This document shows, piece by piece, positions 17,322 through 25,375 of a DNA stretch of 64,000 nt. Made by a program: the position numbers and the translations under genes. The notes beneath the pieces were generated by a model. That model saw only the letters and a program-made list of their open reading frames with translations, searched no databases and was not told the DNA's origin. Origin of the DNA: an uncultured Lachnospiraceae bacterium (GTDB taxonomy: Bacteria > Bacillota > Clostridia > Lachnospirales > Lachnospiraceae); NCBI GenBank assembly GCA_947382625.1, contig CANDAG010000004.1:1-64000 (forward strand), in the 5' to 3' direction. Every line of letters begins with the position of its first letter. The first letter of the stretch is position 1.

Positions 17322-19412
17322 TCAGCAGGAGGATTTTCTCCTGCTGTAGTTACGTTTTAAGAGAGTAAGTACAATTGCCAATCCCGCGGCCAGAGCCAGG
17401 ATCAGATCTCCGGGCTCCGAGCCGATCCGGTATCCTCCGGCGGCAAGGTCGGAAACCTGCAGAGGAAGGGGAAGCGGCTGGTTAACATCCTTGCTTTCCT
17501 TTTCCGGATTACGGATGGTGTCGATCACTGCGATAAAGGATGTGTAAGGAGTCATCATGCTGTATGTAAGACCGATCTGAGTGACTTCCTTCCTGATTTC
17601 CGGGTTGTTTTCATTGATTCCATAGTCTGTAAGACGTTCGATCCTTTTGCGGGCCCACAGATAGCGGATGGCGTCGTTGGCTGGGAGAGGCTTGATCTGA
17701 TCCACAGGAATCTCCTGTACAAACTTTGCAGTGCCGTTGTTTCCGGTTACCTTGATGGTACCCGAAGGCTCTCCTTTCCATTTTCCATACACCACAATGG
17801 GCCTTTGGGCAAAAAGGGTGGGGAGCTTTGCAGGCTCCACATCGTAAACCTCAAAGCCGTCGTAGCTTACCTGGATATCCGTCAGGATGGGAGATTCAAT
17901 GTAGGTGCGGAAGCGTTCTGCTGTTTCGGCAGCCTCGGAGGAGTCGGTGACCACAAAGGATTCTCCGATCCCGGCTTTGGCAATGCCGTCAATGAGATAG
18001 CGGTTCACAGAGGTTCCGATACCGAAGGAGAAAAAGCTTACCTTGTCTAAGTTATCGTCAATGATGTCAAAGATTTCTGTCTCACCGGAAATGTATCCGT
18101 CAGTGATGATGACAACGCTGCGAGCCTCATTCTGATCGCCCAAGAAGGAAAGGGCGCCCTTTAGGGCCGGGGCAAGCTCCGTTCCGCCGCCTCCCTCCTG
18201 TTCATCGATCAGGCGGAGGGCCGTCTTGATATTATCTTCAGTGGCGGCCACAGAGGCAGGTGCCATGAGGAAGGCATCGTTTGCAAACATCATCAGGTTA
18301 AAGGAATCTGTTTCCCGCAGATTGCCCACCAGATTTTTGATCAGATCCTTGGCGGTGTCTAAGGGAAAGCCGGACATGGAGCCGGATACATCTAAGACAA
18401 ACATGTACTCGCGGGGTGGGATGTCCTCGGCCTCGCAACGCTCCGGAGGCTGAACCATCAGCATAAAGTAATTTTCATCCTCCTCGGATTGTACCCTGTT
18501 GAGCATCAGGCCGCAGTTTACTTCCTCACCGTTTAGCTTGTACTCAAGGATAAAGTCTCTGTTTCCCGCGTAATCTGCAGCGGTGTTGCCGGAAGTCTGA
18601 CCGGCAGGATCTGCAAGTGTGATCTTAGCCGAGCTGTTTCCGTTTTGGGCAACACGGATGTCGTGGGATTTGCAGCTGATATCGGCGATCGGTACGCCGG
18701 CAGAAAGATTGACGGTAATATTGTAGTTTCCCGGAGGCGTTGTCCCTTCTGTAAGGTAAGGGGTTTCCACCCAGTCATTTTCTGATGTACCGCCATCTGA
18801 GTTACCCTCTGCGGCATCTTCTTCTTCGCTTTCGGCCTCAGGGATGCTGGCATATCGGGGGCCCACCACTGTGGGAAAGACAAACTGATAGACATTTTCC
18901 TCCGGCTCTACCAGCTCTGTGTAGTGAAGCTCAATACGCACATCGTCTCCCGGCATGATATTTGCGATATCCATGGTAAAGACATTAGGACGCTGCTGCT
19001 CTAACAGAGATGCGCTTTTGCCTTCGCTTTTGGCTTCCTGGAATTCCTCCTTCGCCTCTTCCTTTTCCTTGATCTGTGCAGTGACGATGTTGTCGCCTAT
19101 GATCATCTGCATGCCATGGATGGTCACATTGGCAGAGGCGGGGAAGACATAGCTGGCGTTAATGGGAGCTTCCCCCTCATTGGCGTAGGTCTGTACCACA
19201 TAGGTCTCGGCGATGATACCGTCAATGTTGGTGGTCACAGAGGTTTCCTTTAAGGGGAAACGATCCACGGAAGGGTCTCCGCTCAAAATAACAATATATG
19301 GGGCAATAACCTTTTCCTCATCGGTCGCTTCCTCCGCATAGACAGAAGAAGGACTTAAGAGAAAAGCAAGCATTGTGAAGATCATGCACAAAAAAGCGTG
19401 TTTCTTTTTCAT
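17322..19412 (-). CDS. Secreted VIT and von Willebrand factor A domain protein with exosortase-type tail
   Basis: A 696-residue protein. It has a signal peptide (cleavage near residue 26, VYAEE), a VIT domain (about 30-175), a linker rich in Glu/Ser/Gly (190-225) and a vWA domain with MIDAS motif DVSGSM at residues 341-346. The C-terminus has motif SEPGD (665-669), a 16-residue hydrophobic helix and a basic tail KRNYSRRK. That layout matches sorting signals cut by exosortases. VIT-vWA proteins are known single targets of dedicated sortase or exosortase systems in other phyla. The domain probably binds extracellular ligands through a metal ion. It is first in the operon and the exosortase follows. 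Confidence 0.85.
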   Translation of the reverse strand: MKKKHAFLCMIFTMLAFLLSPSSVYAEEATDEEKVIAPYIVILSGDPSVDRFPLKETSVTTNIDGIIAETYVVQTYANEGEAPINASYVFPASANVTIHGMQMIIGDNIVTAQIKEKEEAKEEFQEAKSEGKSASLLEQQRPNVFTMDIANIMPGDDVRIELHYTELVEPEENVYQFVFPTVVGPRYASIPEAESEEEDAAEGNSDGGTSENDWVETPYLTEGTTPPGNYNITVNLSAGVPIADISCKSHDIRVAQNGNSSAKITLADPAGQTSGNTAADYAGNRDFILEYKLNGEEVNCGLMLNRVQSEEDENYFMLMVQPPERCEAEDIPPREYMFVLDVSGSMSGFPLDTAKDLIKNLVGNLRETDSFNLMMFANDAFLMAPASVAATEDNIKTALRLIDEQEGGGGTELAPALKGALSFLGDQNEARSVVIITDGYISGETEIFDIIDDNLDKVSFFSFGIGTSVNRYLIDGIAKAGIGESFVVTDSSEAAETAERFRTYIESPILTDIQVSYDGFEVYDVEPAKLPTLFAQRPIVVYGKWKGEPSGTIKVTGNNGTAKFVQEIPVDQIKPLPANDAIRYLWARKRIERLTDYGINENNPEIRKEVTQIGLTYSMMTPYTSFIAVIDTIRNPEKESKDVNQPLPLPLQVSDLAAGGYRIGSEPGDLILALAAGLAIVLTLLKRNYSRRKSSC

Positions 19413-19470
19413 TTTTCCCTCTCATTCCGCTGCCGGAGCAGCCTGTTGTTTATGTAAGTCCGTGTCTTTG

Positions 19471-19552
19471 ATAGTAATTTATCGCACCCGGGCATCAAAC
19501 TGGCATCAAAGTCCCATCAGATTTCCATCAAAGTTGTATCATTTTTGCATCA
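19471..19552 (-). promoter_or_regulatory. Six 11-bp-phased TTTGATG repeats upstream of VIT/vWA gene
   Basis: On the plus strand CATCA(AA) or a close variant begins at 19493, 19504, 19515, 19526, 19537 and 19548, exactly 11 bases apart. Read on the minus strand this is a TTTGATG direct-repeat array. A TACTAT -10-like hexamer at 19471-19476 lies 16 bases from the nearest repeat, which occupies the -35 position. Direct repeats at 11 bp are typical of OmpR/PhoB-class response regulator sites. Confidence 0.65.
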
Positions 19553-19619
19553 TTCTATTTCCTTTTGAAAGGGAATCGTTTAAAATAGAAAAGCACAGAC
19601 AAAGAAGATGAGGCTGAAT

Positions 19620-20291
19620 ATGGAACTATTGCATGATAAGGATATCAGGGAGCCGCTTTTTGATTTTCTGGAGGAGGTTTACGGAAAAGTCAGGATCCTG
19701 GAGGAAAAGACCATGGGAAGGTCCAGGGCAGATGCCGTGATGGTTACGGAAGAAGGCTTGTATGGGATCGAGATCAAAAGTGATGCGGACACCTATGCCA
19801 GACTTAAGCGCCAGGTAAAGGACTATGATCTGTATTACGACTATAATTATGCAGTGATCGGGACAAGCCATGCCGCACATATCCATGAGCATCTTCCAAA
19901 ATGGTGGGGGATCATTACCGCAGAGCTGGTGGAGGGAGAAGCGGATTTTTATATCCTGCGAAAGCCTCTTCCCAACCCGGAAGTGGACTGGTTAAGGAAG
20001 ATCAGTATTTTGTGGAGGCCTGAGCTTGTCCATATCCAGCGCCTGAACGGCCTGCCCGAATACAAGGAAAAGAGCAAGCTGTTTGTACAAAAAAAGCTTC
20101 TTGAAAAGGTACCGGCCCAGGTTCTGCACCGGCAGCTTTGCCAGGAGCTGTTTGAGCGGGATTACACTATGATCGCAGATAAGATCAGCGAATTCCGCAG
20201 GCAGAGTGCAGCAGGCAGACTCCGGGAGCAGGGGACGTTTGGTGAAAAGCCGGTGAAGCCGGTGAGAAGAAAAAGAAGGAAGCGGAGATAG
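19620..20291 (+). CDS. sce7726-like protein with PD-(D/E)XK nuclease-type core
   Basis: A 223-residue protein. The core RADAVMVTEEGLYGIEIKSD has the Asp...Glu-x-Lys arrangement of PD-(D/E)XK nucleases, and the set resembles the sce7726 family of unknown function. The C-terminus is very basic (RRKRRKRR), which suggests nucleic-acid binding. ATG 19620 is preferred because GAGG lies 6 bases upstream; ATG 19608 is in frame but has a purine run directly against it. It is divergent from the VIT/vWA operon and shares its regulatory region. Confidence 0.6.
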   Translation: MELLHDKDIREPLFDFLEEVYGKVRILEEKTMGRSRADAVMVTEEGLYGIEIKSDADTYARLKRQVKDYDLYYDYNYAVIGTSHAAHIHEHLPKWWGIITAELVEGEADFYILRKPLPNPEVDWLRKISILWRPELVHIQRLNGLPEYKEKSKLFVQKKLLEKVPAQVLHRQLCQELFERDYTMIADKISEFRRQSAAGRLREQGTFGEKPVKPVRRKRRKRR

Positions 20292-20342
20292 AACATAGTC
20301 TGTTTAAAAAGTACTGTGTAAAAATAAAGGAGGAAAATTACA

Positions 20343-21041
20343 ATGGAACTTAGTTATCCTGAGCTCAGAGAGCAGATCTGTGACATTTGCCACAAAATGT
20401 GGCAGCTTGGATGGGTGGCGGCCAATGACGGGAACATTTCCGTGAAGCTGGAGGACGGTACCTTTCTGGCAACGCCTACAGGCATCAGCAAAAGCTTCAT
20501 CACCCCCGAAAAGCTGGTTCACATCGACAAGGAGGGAAAGGTGTTAGAGGCCATAGAGGGGTATCGTCCCTCTTCGGAGATCAAAATGCATATGCGCTGT
20601 TATGAGGAGAGAGAGGATGTAGGCGCTGTGCTCCATGCCCATCCGCCGGTAGCCACCGGTTATGCGGTAGCCAATATTCCTCTTGATGAGTATTCCATGA
20701 TAGAAACGGTGCTGACCTTAGGCTCCATCCCGGTGACGCCCTATGGCACTCCTTCTACTTATGAGGTACCTGACGCCATCGCGCCTTATCTGGGGGAGCA
20801 CGATGCGGTGCTTTTACAGAATCACGGGGCACTTACCGTAGGCGCCGATGTAGTGACTGCTTACTACCGGATGGAAACCCTGGAGCTTTTTGCCAAGATC
20901 AGCTTAAATGCGCATTTACTGGGCGGAGCAAAGGAGATTTCCAGAGAAAATATTGACCGTCTGATCTCCATGCGCCAGGGATATGGGATTACAGGGAGGC
21001 ATCCGGGATATAAGAAGTATTCCGGAGAAAATAAAGATTAA
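20343..21041 (+). CDS. Class II aldolase/adducin family protein (L-fuculose-phosphate aldolase-like)
   Basis: A 232-residue zinc-dependent aldolase. Candidate metal ligands are His98 and His100 (HAHPP) and His161 (QNHGAL), with Glu79 in PSSEIKMH as the catalytic acid. The TGISKSFITPEKL phosphate-binding segment supports a sugar-phosphate substrate such as L-fuculose-1-phosphate or ribulose-phosphate. Start ATG 20343 follows AAAGGAGGAAAATTACA. It is convergent with the HAD gene, overlapping it by four bases. Exact substrate is not determined. Confidence 0.85.
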   Translation: MELSYPELREQICDICHKMWQLGWVAANDGNISVKLEDGTFLATPTGISKSFITPEKLVHIDKEGKVLEAIEGYRPSSEIKMHMRCYEEREDVGAVLHAHPPVATGYAVANIPLDEYSMIETVLTLGSIPVTPYGTPSTYEVPDAIAPYLGEHDAVLLQNHGALTVGADVVTAYYRMETLELFAKISLNAHLLGGAKEISRENIDRLISMRQGYGITGRHPGYKKYSGENKD

Positions 21042-21715
21042 CCGAAAATCTGTTTTTCAAGAAAATCCCTTACCTCCAGCAGATCGTCAAATCTGCGGAA
21101 AAACAACCGGCTGATCTCTTCGTCCGGCGCAACCAGATCCGGCACCATGAGAGGCTTCATTCCGGCAGCATGGGCGGAGCGGATTCCGTTAGGAGAATCC
21201 TCAACGGCATAGCAGTCCGCAGGGGAAGCGCCTAAGAGCTCACAGGCCTTCAGATAGATTTCGGGGTGAGGCTTGCTGTGGGAAACCATATCCCCGCATA
21301 CAATAATATGAAAGTATTTAAGGAGACCTAAGCTTTCCATTTCGCTGCGGACCACTGCCTCCCTGGTGGAGGAGGCCAGCCCGATCCGAAACTGATTTTT
21401 TTCTAAAAAGTCGAAAAGCTCATAAACGCCGGGCTTGACCGGCAGTCCCCCTGCGTCAGCCTGTGCATGGAAGGCTTCCGAAGCCTGCCTGTGCAGCCTT
21501 TCGTAGGGAAAATCGTCCCCGTATACCCGTAAAAATAAGGCTTCTGTTTCCGGCGCGGTAATCCCGATACATTGAAGCAGGGTACTCTCAATATTTTCGA
21601 TGCCCTCCCGAAGGGCAATTTCCTTCCAGATCTTCATGATCAGAGCTTCCGAATCGATCAGAACTCCGTCCATATCAAATACAATATTTTTATTCTTTGT
21701 TTGCATCTGTTCCAC
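21038..21715 (-). CDS. HAD-superfamily hydrolase (beta-phosphoglucomutase-like)
   Basis: A 225-residue HAD phosphatase: motif I DMDGVLIDSE (Asp14 and Asp16), motif II near LASST, motif III lysine in HSKPHPE and motif IV EDSPNG. The helical cap between residues 20 and 90 is type C1, as in beta-phosphoglucomutases and sugar-phosphate phosphatases. The start is GTG 21715 or ATG 21706; neither has a strong ribosome site. Substrate unknown. Confidence 0.82.
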   Translation of the reverse strand: MEQMQTKNKNIVFDMDGVLIDSEALIMKIWKEIALREGIENIESTLLQCIGITAPETEALFLRVYGDDFPYERLHRQASEAFHAQADAGGLPVKPGVYELFDFLEKNQFRIGLASSTREAVVRSEMESLGLLKYFHIIVCGDMVSHSKPHPEIYLKACELLGASPADCYAVEDSPNGIRSAHAAGMKPLMVPDLVAPDEEISRLFFRRFDDLLEVRDFLEKQIFG

Positions 21716-21823
21716 TTGTCGTCATACCTTTATCAAATCTTTTCTTTTATCATCTTTCATTAACCAAACTTCTGTTACGTTTTCATTATAACCGAAGACA
21801 GAAACGGTGTAAACAAATCTGCT

Positions 21824-21860
21824 CAATTGTTTTGCTCAATTGTTTTGGCCAAAACAATTG
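21824..21860. promoter_or_regulatory. 24-bp perfect palindromic operator with an extra half-site
   Basis: Bases 21837-21860 are a perfect palindrome (CAATTGTTTTGG and its reverse complement). A further copy of GCTCAATTGTTTT starts 13 bases upstream. The palindrome overlaps the first bases of the -35 hexamer at 21858, so a bound protein should repress the PHP operon. The regulator is unknown. Confidence 0.75.
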
Positions 21861-21886
21861 ACTTTTTATACTCCGCTTGCTAGAAT
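21858..21886 (+). promoter_or_regulatory. Promoter of the PHP/FAD/foldase operon
   Basis: TTGACT (21858-21863) and TAGAAT (21881-21886) with the ideal 17-base spacer. Confidence 0.75.
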
Positions 21887-21904
21887 AAAAAACAGGTAAA
21901 ATCT

Positions 21905-21933
21905 ATCCTTCACCGAAAGGTGGGGGATTTTTT
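21905..21933 (+). terminator. Intrinsic terminator (attenuator-like) in the leader of the PHP gene
   Basis: A 10-bp stem (21905-21914 with 21919-21928, two G-U pairs) with a GAAA loop is followed by six T residues. It lies only about 15 bases past the expected start site and just before the PHP ribosome site, so most transcripts may stop here. Confidence 0.65.
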
Positions 21934-21954
21934 GCGAAAGGACAGATACACGGC

Positions 21955-22704
21955 ATGAGAAGAGAAGATTATCCTTATTTGTATGAAACACACATGCACA
22001 CCAGCGAAAGCAGCGCCTGTGCCGAAAGCACCGGCAGGGAAATGGCCCGGGCGGCCAAGGACATGGGGTATACGGGGATCATCATCACCGACCATAGCTG
22101 GTATGGTAACAATTGTATTGACTCGTCGCTTCCCTGGAAGGAATGGGTGGAACAGTTCTGTAAGGGCTATGAAAATGCCAAAGCCCAGGGAGACGAGATC
22201 GGGCTGGATGTGTTTTTCGGTTATGAGTCCGGCTATCACGGGACAGAATTTCTGGTTTACGGTGTGGACAAGGAATGGCTGATCGCTCATCCTGAGATCA
22301 AGGATGCCTCTGTGGAAGAGCAATATTGTCTGATCCATGAGGCAGGCGGAATGGTGATCCAGGCACATCCCTTCCGGGTAGCAGGCTACATTGAGCAGTT
22401 CCGTCAGTTCCCGAAGGATGTGGATGGAGTGGAGGGGATCAATGGCGCCCATTCCTCGCCCTTAAGTGTAAGCCACAACCATCCGGAATTTGATGCCAGG
22501 GCTATCGCTTACGCCGGCGAAAACCATCTGCCGTTGACATGTGGCTCAGATATCCATAGAAAGCAGCTTTTCGGATGCGGCATGGCGTTTAAAAGAAAGC
22601 TTTCGTCAATACAGGATTTTAAACAGGCAGTGCTTGGGGGAGAAGACTATCTGCTGACAGACGGCGTCCGCTGGTATGACAGGACCGGGAAGCCGCTTGA
22701 CTAA
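21955..22704 (+). CDS. PHP-domain phosphoesterase
   Basis: A 249-residue PHP protein with metal-binding motifs HMHT (His13, His15), TDHSW (near residue 46), AHPF, and GSDIH near the end. The family includes histidinol phosphatases, polymerase proofreading domains and nucleoside 3',5'-bisphosphate phosphatases; substrate here is unknown. ATG 21955 follows AAAGGACAGAT. It is first in a run of three plus-strand genes. Confidence 0.85.
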   Translation: MRREDYPYLYETHMHTSESSACAESTGREMARAAKDMGYTGIIITDHSWYGNNCIDSSLPWKEWVEQFCKGYENAKAQGDEIGLDVFFGYESGYHGTEFLVYGVDKEWLIAHPEIKDASVEEQYCLIHEAGGMVIQAHPFRVAGYIEQFRQFPKDVDGVEGINGAHSSPLSVSHNHPEFDARAIAYAGENHLPLTCGSDIHRKQLFGCGMAFKRKLSSIQDFKQAVLGGEDYLLTDGVRWYDRTGKPLD

Positions 22705-22726
22705 ACGAAAAAGAGGAGGTATGTAA

Positions 22727-24133
22727 ATGGAGAAAAATCAATTTGACGTGATCATCATCGGGGCGGGACCCGGAGGGATTTTTTGCGCCTATGAGCTTCT
22801 GGATAAAAAGAAGGACTTAAAGGTATTAATGCTTGAGAAAGGGCGCTCCATTGAAAAACGTCAGTGTCCCAAAAGGGTGACGAAGCAGTGTGTGGGCTGT
22901 AAGCCCTGTTCGATCACTACAGGATTTGCAGGGGCAGGAGCCTTTTCGGACGGGAAGCTTTCTCTTTCCCCGGATGTAGGTGGAAACCTTCCTTCTATCC
23001 TGGGATACGATAAGACTCAGGAGCTGATCGGGGAGTCTGACAGTATTTATTTGAAGTTCGGGGCGGATACCAGGGTCTATGGCGTGGATAAGCAGGCGGA
23101 GATCCGGGAGACCAGGCTCAAGGCTATTAACGCCAATCTGAAGCTGGTGGAGTGTCCCATCCGTCATCTGGGAACCGAGGAAGGGTATAAGATTTACGAA
23201 AAGCTCCAGCATCATTTAATGGAACAGGGGGCAGAGCTTTTGTTCAACACCATGGTGGACAGGATCCTGGTGGAGGACGGCCGGGCGATTGGTGTTCAGA
23301 CCGACAAAGGGGAAACCTTCTATGGAAAAGAGATCATTTCGGCCGTAGGCCGCGAGGGCGCTGACTGGTTCCGGGAAAAGTGCGAGGAGATCGGCATCGA
23401 GACTACGCCGGGAACGGTGGATATCGGCGTGCGGGTGGAGGTTCGGGACGAGGTGATGCAGTTCCTCAACGAAAACCTCTATGAAGCCAAGCTGATCTAC
23501 CATACGCCGACCTTTGATGATAAGGTGAGAACCTTCTGTACCAACCCCTCCGGGGAGGTGGCTACAGAGTACTATGAAGGCGGACTGGCAGTGGTAAACG
23601 GACACGCTTACAAGTCTCAGGACTATAAGACCAATAATACCAACTTTGCCATCCTGGTCAGCAAGAACTTCACCAAGCCCTTTAAGACGCCCATTGAATA
23701 TGGAAAGCATATCGCCCAGCTCTCTAACATGCTCTGCGGAGGCAAGATACTGGTACAGACCTTCGGGGACTTTAAGAGAGGGCGGAGGACCACGGAGGAG
23801 CGTCTTAGCCGGAATAACCTGATCCCTACTCTGAAGGATGCGGTGCCGGGGGATCTGTCGTTGGTGTTCCCTCACAGGATCATGGTGGATATTGAAGAAA
23901 TGCTGGTGGCCCTTGACAAGATCACTCCCGGGATTGCGGCGGACGAGACCCTTCTTTATGGCGTGGAGGTGAAATTCTATTCCAATAAGGTGATCGTAAA
24001 CAAGGATTTTGAGACCAGCATCAAGGGACTTCGGGCAATCGGCGACGGGGCCGGAGTGACCCGGGGGCTTCAGCAGGCCTCCGCCAACGGGATCAGCGTG
24101 GCCAGAAGTATTTTGAGGACAATGGAAGCATGA
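22727..24133 (+). CDS. FAD-dependent NAD(P)-oxidoreductase of uncharacterised COG2509 type
   Basis: A 468-residue flavoprotein with an N-terminal dinucleotide-binding GAGPGG (12-17) and a C-terminal FAD motif (RAIGDGAGVTRGLQQA). A four-cysteine patch at 47-61 (C47, C55, C58, C61: CPKRVTKQCVGCKPC) could bind metal or a disulfide. Such proteins are widespread in anaerobic Firmicutes, with unknown substrate. It starts 22 bases after the PHP gene with GAGGAGGTATGTAA upstream and overlaps the next gene by ATGA. Confidence 0.85.
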   Translation: MEKNQFDVIIIGAGPGGIFCAYELLDKKKDLKVLMLEKGRSIEKRQCPKRVTKQCVGCKPCSITTGFAGAGAFSDGKLSLSPDVGGNLPSILGYDKTQELIGESDSIYLKFGADTRVYGVDKQAEIRETRLKAINANLKLVECPIRHLGTEEGYKIYEKLQHHLMEQGAELLFNTMVDRILVEDGRAIGVQTDKGETFYGKEIISAVGREGADWFREKCEEIGIETTPGTVDIGVRVEVRDEVMQFLNENLYEAKLIYHTPTFDDKVRTFCTNPSGEVATEYYEGGLAVVNGHAYKSQDYKTNNTNFAILVSKNFTKPFKTPIEYGKHIAQLSNMLCGGKILVQTFGDFKRGRRTTEERLSRNNLIPTLKDAVPGDLSLVFPHRIMVDIEEMLVALDKITPGIAADETLLYGVEVKFYSNKVIVNKDFETSIKGLRAIGDGAGVTRGLQQASANGISVARSILRTMEA

Positions 24134-25191
24134 AAAACGCAAAAAAGTGGGGCGTACTTTTCCTTTGTATCACGTTGCTTTTGACAGTGACAGGCTGTGA
24201 AAAAAAGGACGGGGAGCTCAAGTTGGTGCTGACTACCGGCTTTAAGAAGGATGAGATCTTCCGGATCGAGACCATGTCCTGCACTCTGCCGGAGGTCATG
24301 GTATACCTGACCAATACCCAGGACCAGTACGAGAGCGTTTACGGGGCGGAAATATGGAAGACAAATCTGAACGGGATAACCTTAGAGGAAAGCATTAAGG
24401 AGACTGTGCTTGCCCAGCTGGCCCAGATCAAAACCATGAACCTTCTTGCCCGGCAGCACGGCGTTACCCTGGACGAAGGCGAGCTGGAAAGGGCAGGGGA
24501 AGCAGCCGCAGCTTACTTTGGCTCTTTGAACGACACAGAGCGGGAAGCGATGCAGGTGACAGAGGAGATCATCAAACAGCTGTATGCGGAGCTGGCACTT
24601 GCCAATAAGGTGTATGAATATATCATCAAGGATATCAATCCGGAGATCAGTGATGACGAGGCCAGGAGTATTACCGTGCAGGATATTATGCTAAGAACCT
24701 ATACCCAGGACGGTACGGGCAAAAGGATCCCATATGATGAAAATGCCAGGGAGGATGCCAGGAGGCGGGCAGAGGAGATCCTGCTTCTTGCCAGGGATGA
24801 GGAAAATGATTTTGAAAGCCTGTTACTCCAATACAGCGAAGGAGAAAAGGGCACTTATTCCTTTGGTAAGGGAGAGGTGGAGGAATCCTTTGAAAACGCC
24901 GCCTTCAATCTGGAAACCGGCGAGATCAGCGATGTTGTGGAGACAGAGGACGGTTTCCATATCATCAAATGTATCAGCACCTTCAACCGTGAAGAGACAG
25001 ACGCCAATAAGGTGAAGATCGTTGAAAAGAGAAGAGAGGAAGTGTTTGGCCAGGAATACGACGATTTTGTGGAGTCCCTGACCAGGACCCTGAATGAGGA
25101 GCTTTGGAATTCAGTAGCCTTTCTGGAGGAGGACGGGATCGTCACCAGGGACTTTTTTGAGGTATATCAACAGTATTTTATAAAAATTTAA
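24130..25191 (+). CDS. PrsA/PpiC-like peptidyl-prolyl isomerase lipoprotein
   Basis: A 353-residue lipoprotein with lipobox TVTGC (Cys23), SurA/PrsA-type helical N-domain and a parvulin (rotamase) region around residues 180-285 (TVQDIMLRTY, GTYSFGKGEVEESFENA, EDGFHIIKC). It should help fold exported proteins outside the membrane. Its start overlaps the FAD gene stop by four bases, so the two are translated together. Confidence 0.8.
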   Translation: MKNAKKWGVLFLCITLLLTVTGCEKKDGELKLVLTTGFKKDEIFRIETMSCTLPEVMVYLTNTQDQYESVYGAEIWKTNLNGITLEESIKETVLAQLAQIKTMNLLARQHGVTLDEGELERAGEAAAAYFGSLNDTEREAMQVTEEIIKQLYAELALANKVYEYIIKDINPEISDDEARSITVQDIMLRTYTQDGTGKRIPYDENAREDARRRAEEILLLARDEENDFESLLLQYSEGEKGTYSFGKGEVEESFENAAFNLETGEISDVVETEDGFHIIKCISTFNREETDANKVKIVEKRREEVFGQEYDDFVESLTRTLNEELWNSVAFLEEDGIVTRDFFEVYQQYFIKI

Positions 25192-25245
25192 TAATCCCTG
25201 AAAACCCCGTAAATACTGGATATTTTCAGGTTTCTGGACAAATTG

Positions 25246-25272
25246 CTAGCACTCATCATAGATGAGTGCTAA
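25246..25272. promoter_or_regulatory. CIRCE element (HrcA operator)
   Basis: TAGCACTC (25247-25254), nine bases, GAGTGCTA (25264-25271): the classical CIRCE inverted repeat bound by HrcA. It places htpG in the HrcA heat-shock regulon. Confidence 0.92.
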
Positions 25273-25279
25273 TTTGTTC

Positions 25280-25308
25280 TTGACTTTTAAATCAAAGGGA
25301 ATTAAACT
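25280..25308 (+). promoter_or_regulatory. htpG promoter
   Basis: TTGACT (25280-25285), 17-base spacer, TAAACT (25303-25308), just after CIRCE. Confidence 0.6.
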
Positions 25309-25375
25309 TTTATTGATGAAAAGGGGAGACTCCCCTGCAGTTGCAAATTATCGGAAAGAAGAAGGAGTGATCATC

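Noticed and set aside
22826-24142. Two long minus-strand open frames (129 and 308 codons)
   Set aside because: They are antisense to the FAD oxidoreductase, have no family resemblance and no ribosome sites; typical shadow frames in a GC-richer gene.
25262-25375. N-terminal extension of HtpG from ATG 25262
   Set aside because: It would start inside the CIRCE operator and upstream of the promoter -10 element; GTG 25376 has the ribosome site and gives the family N-terminus.
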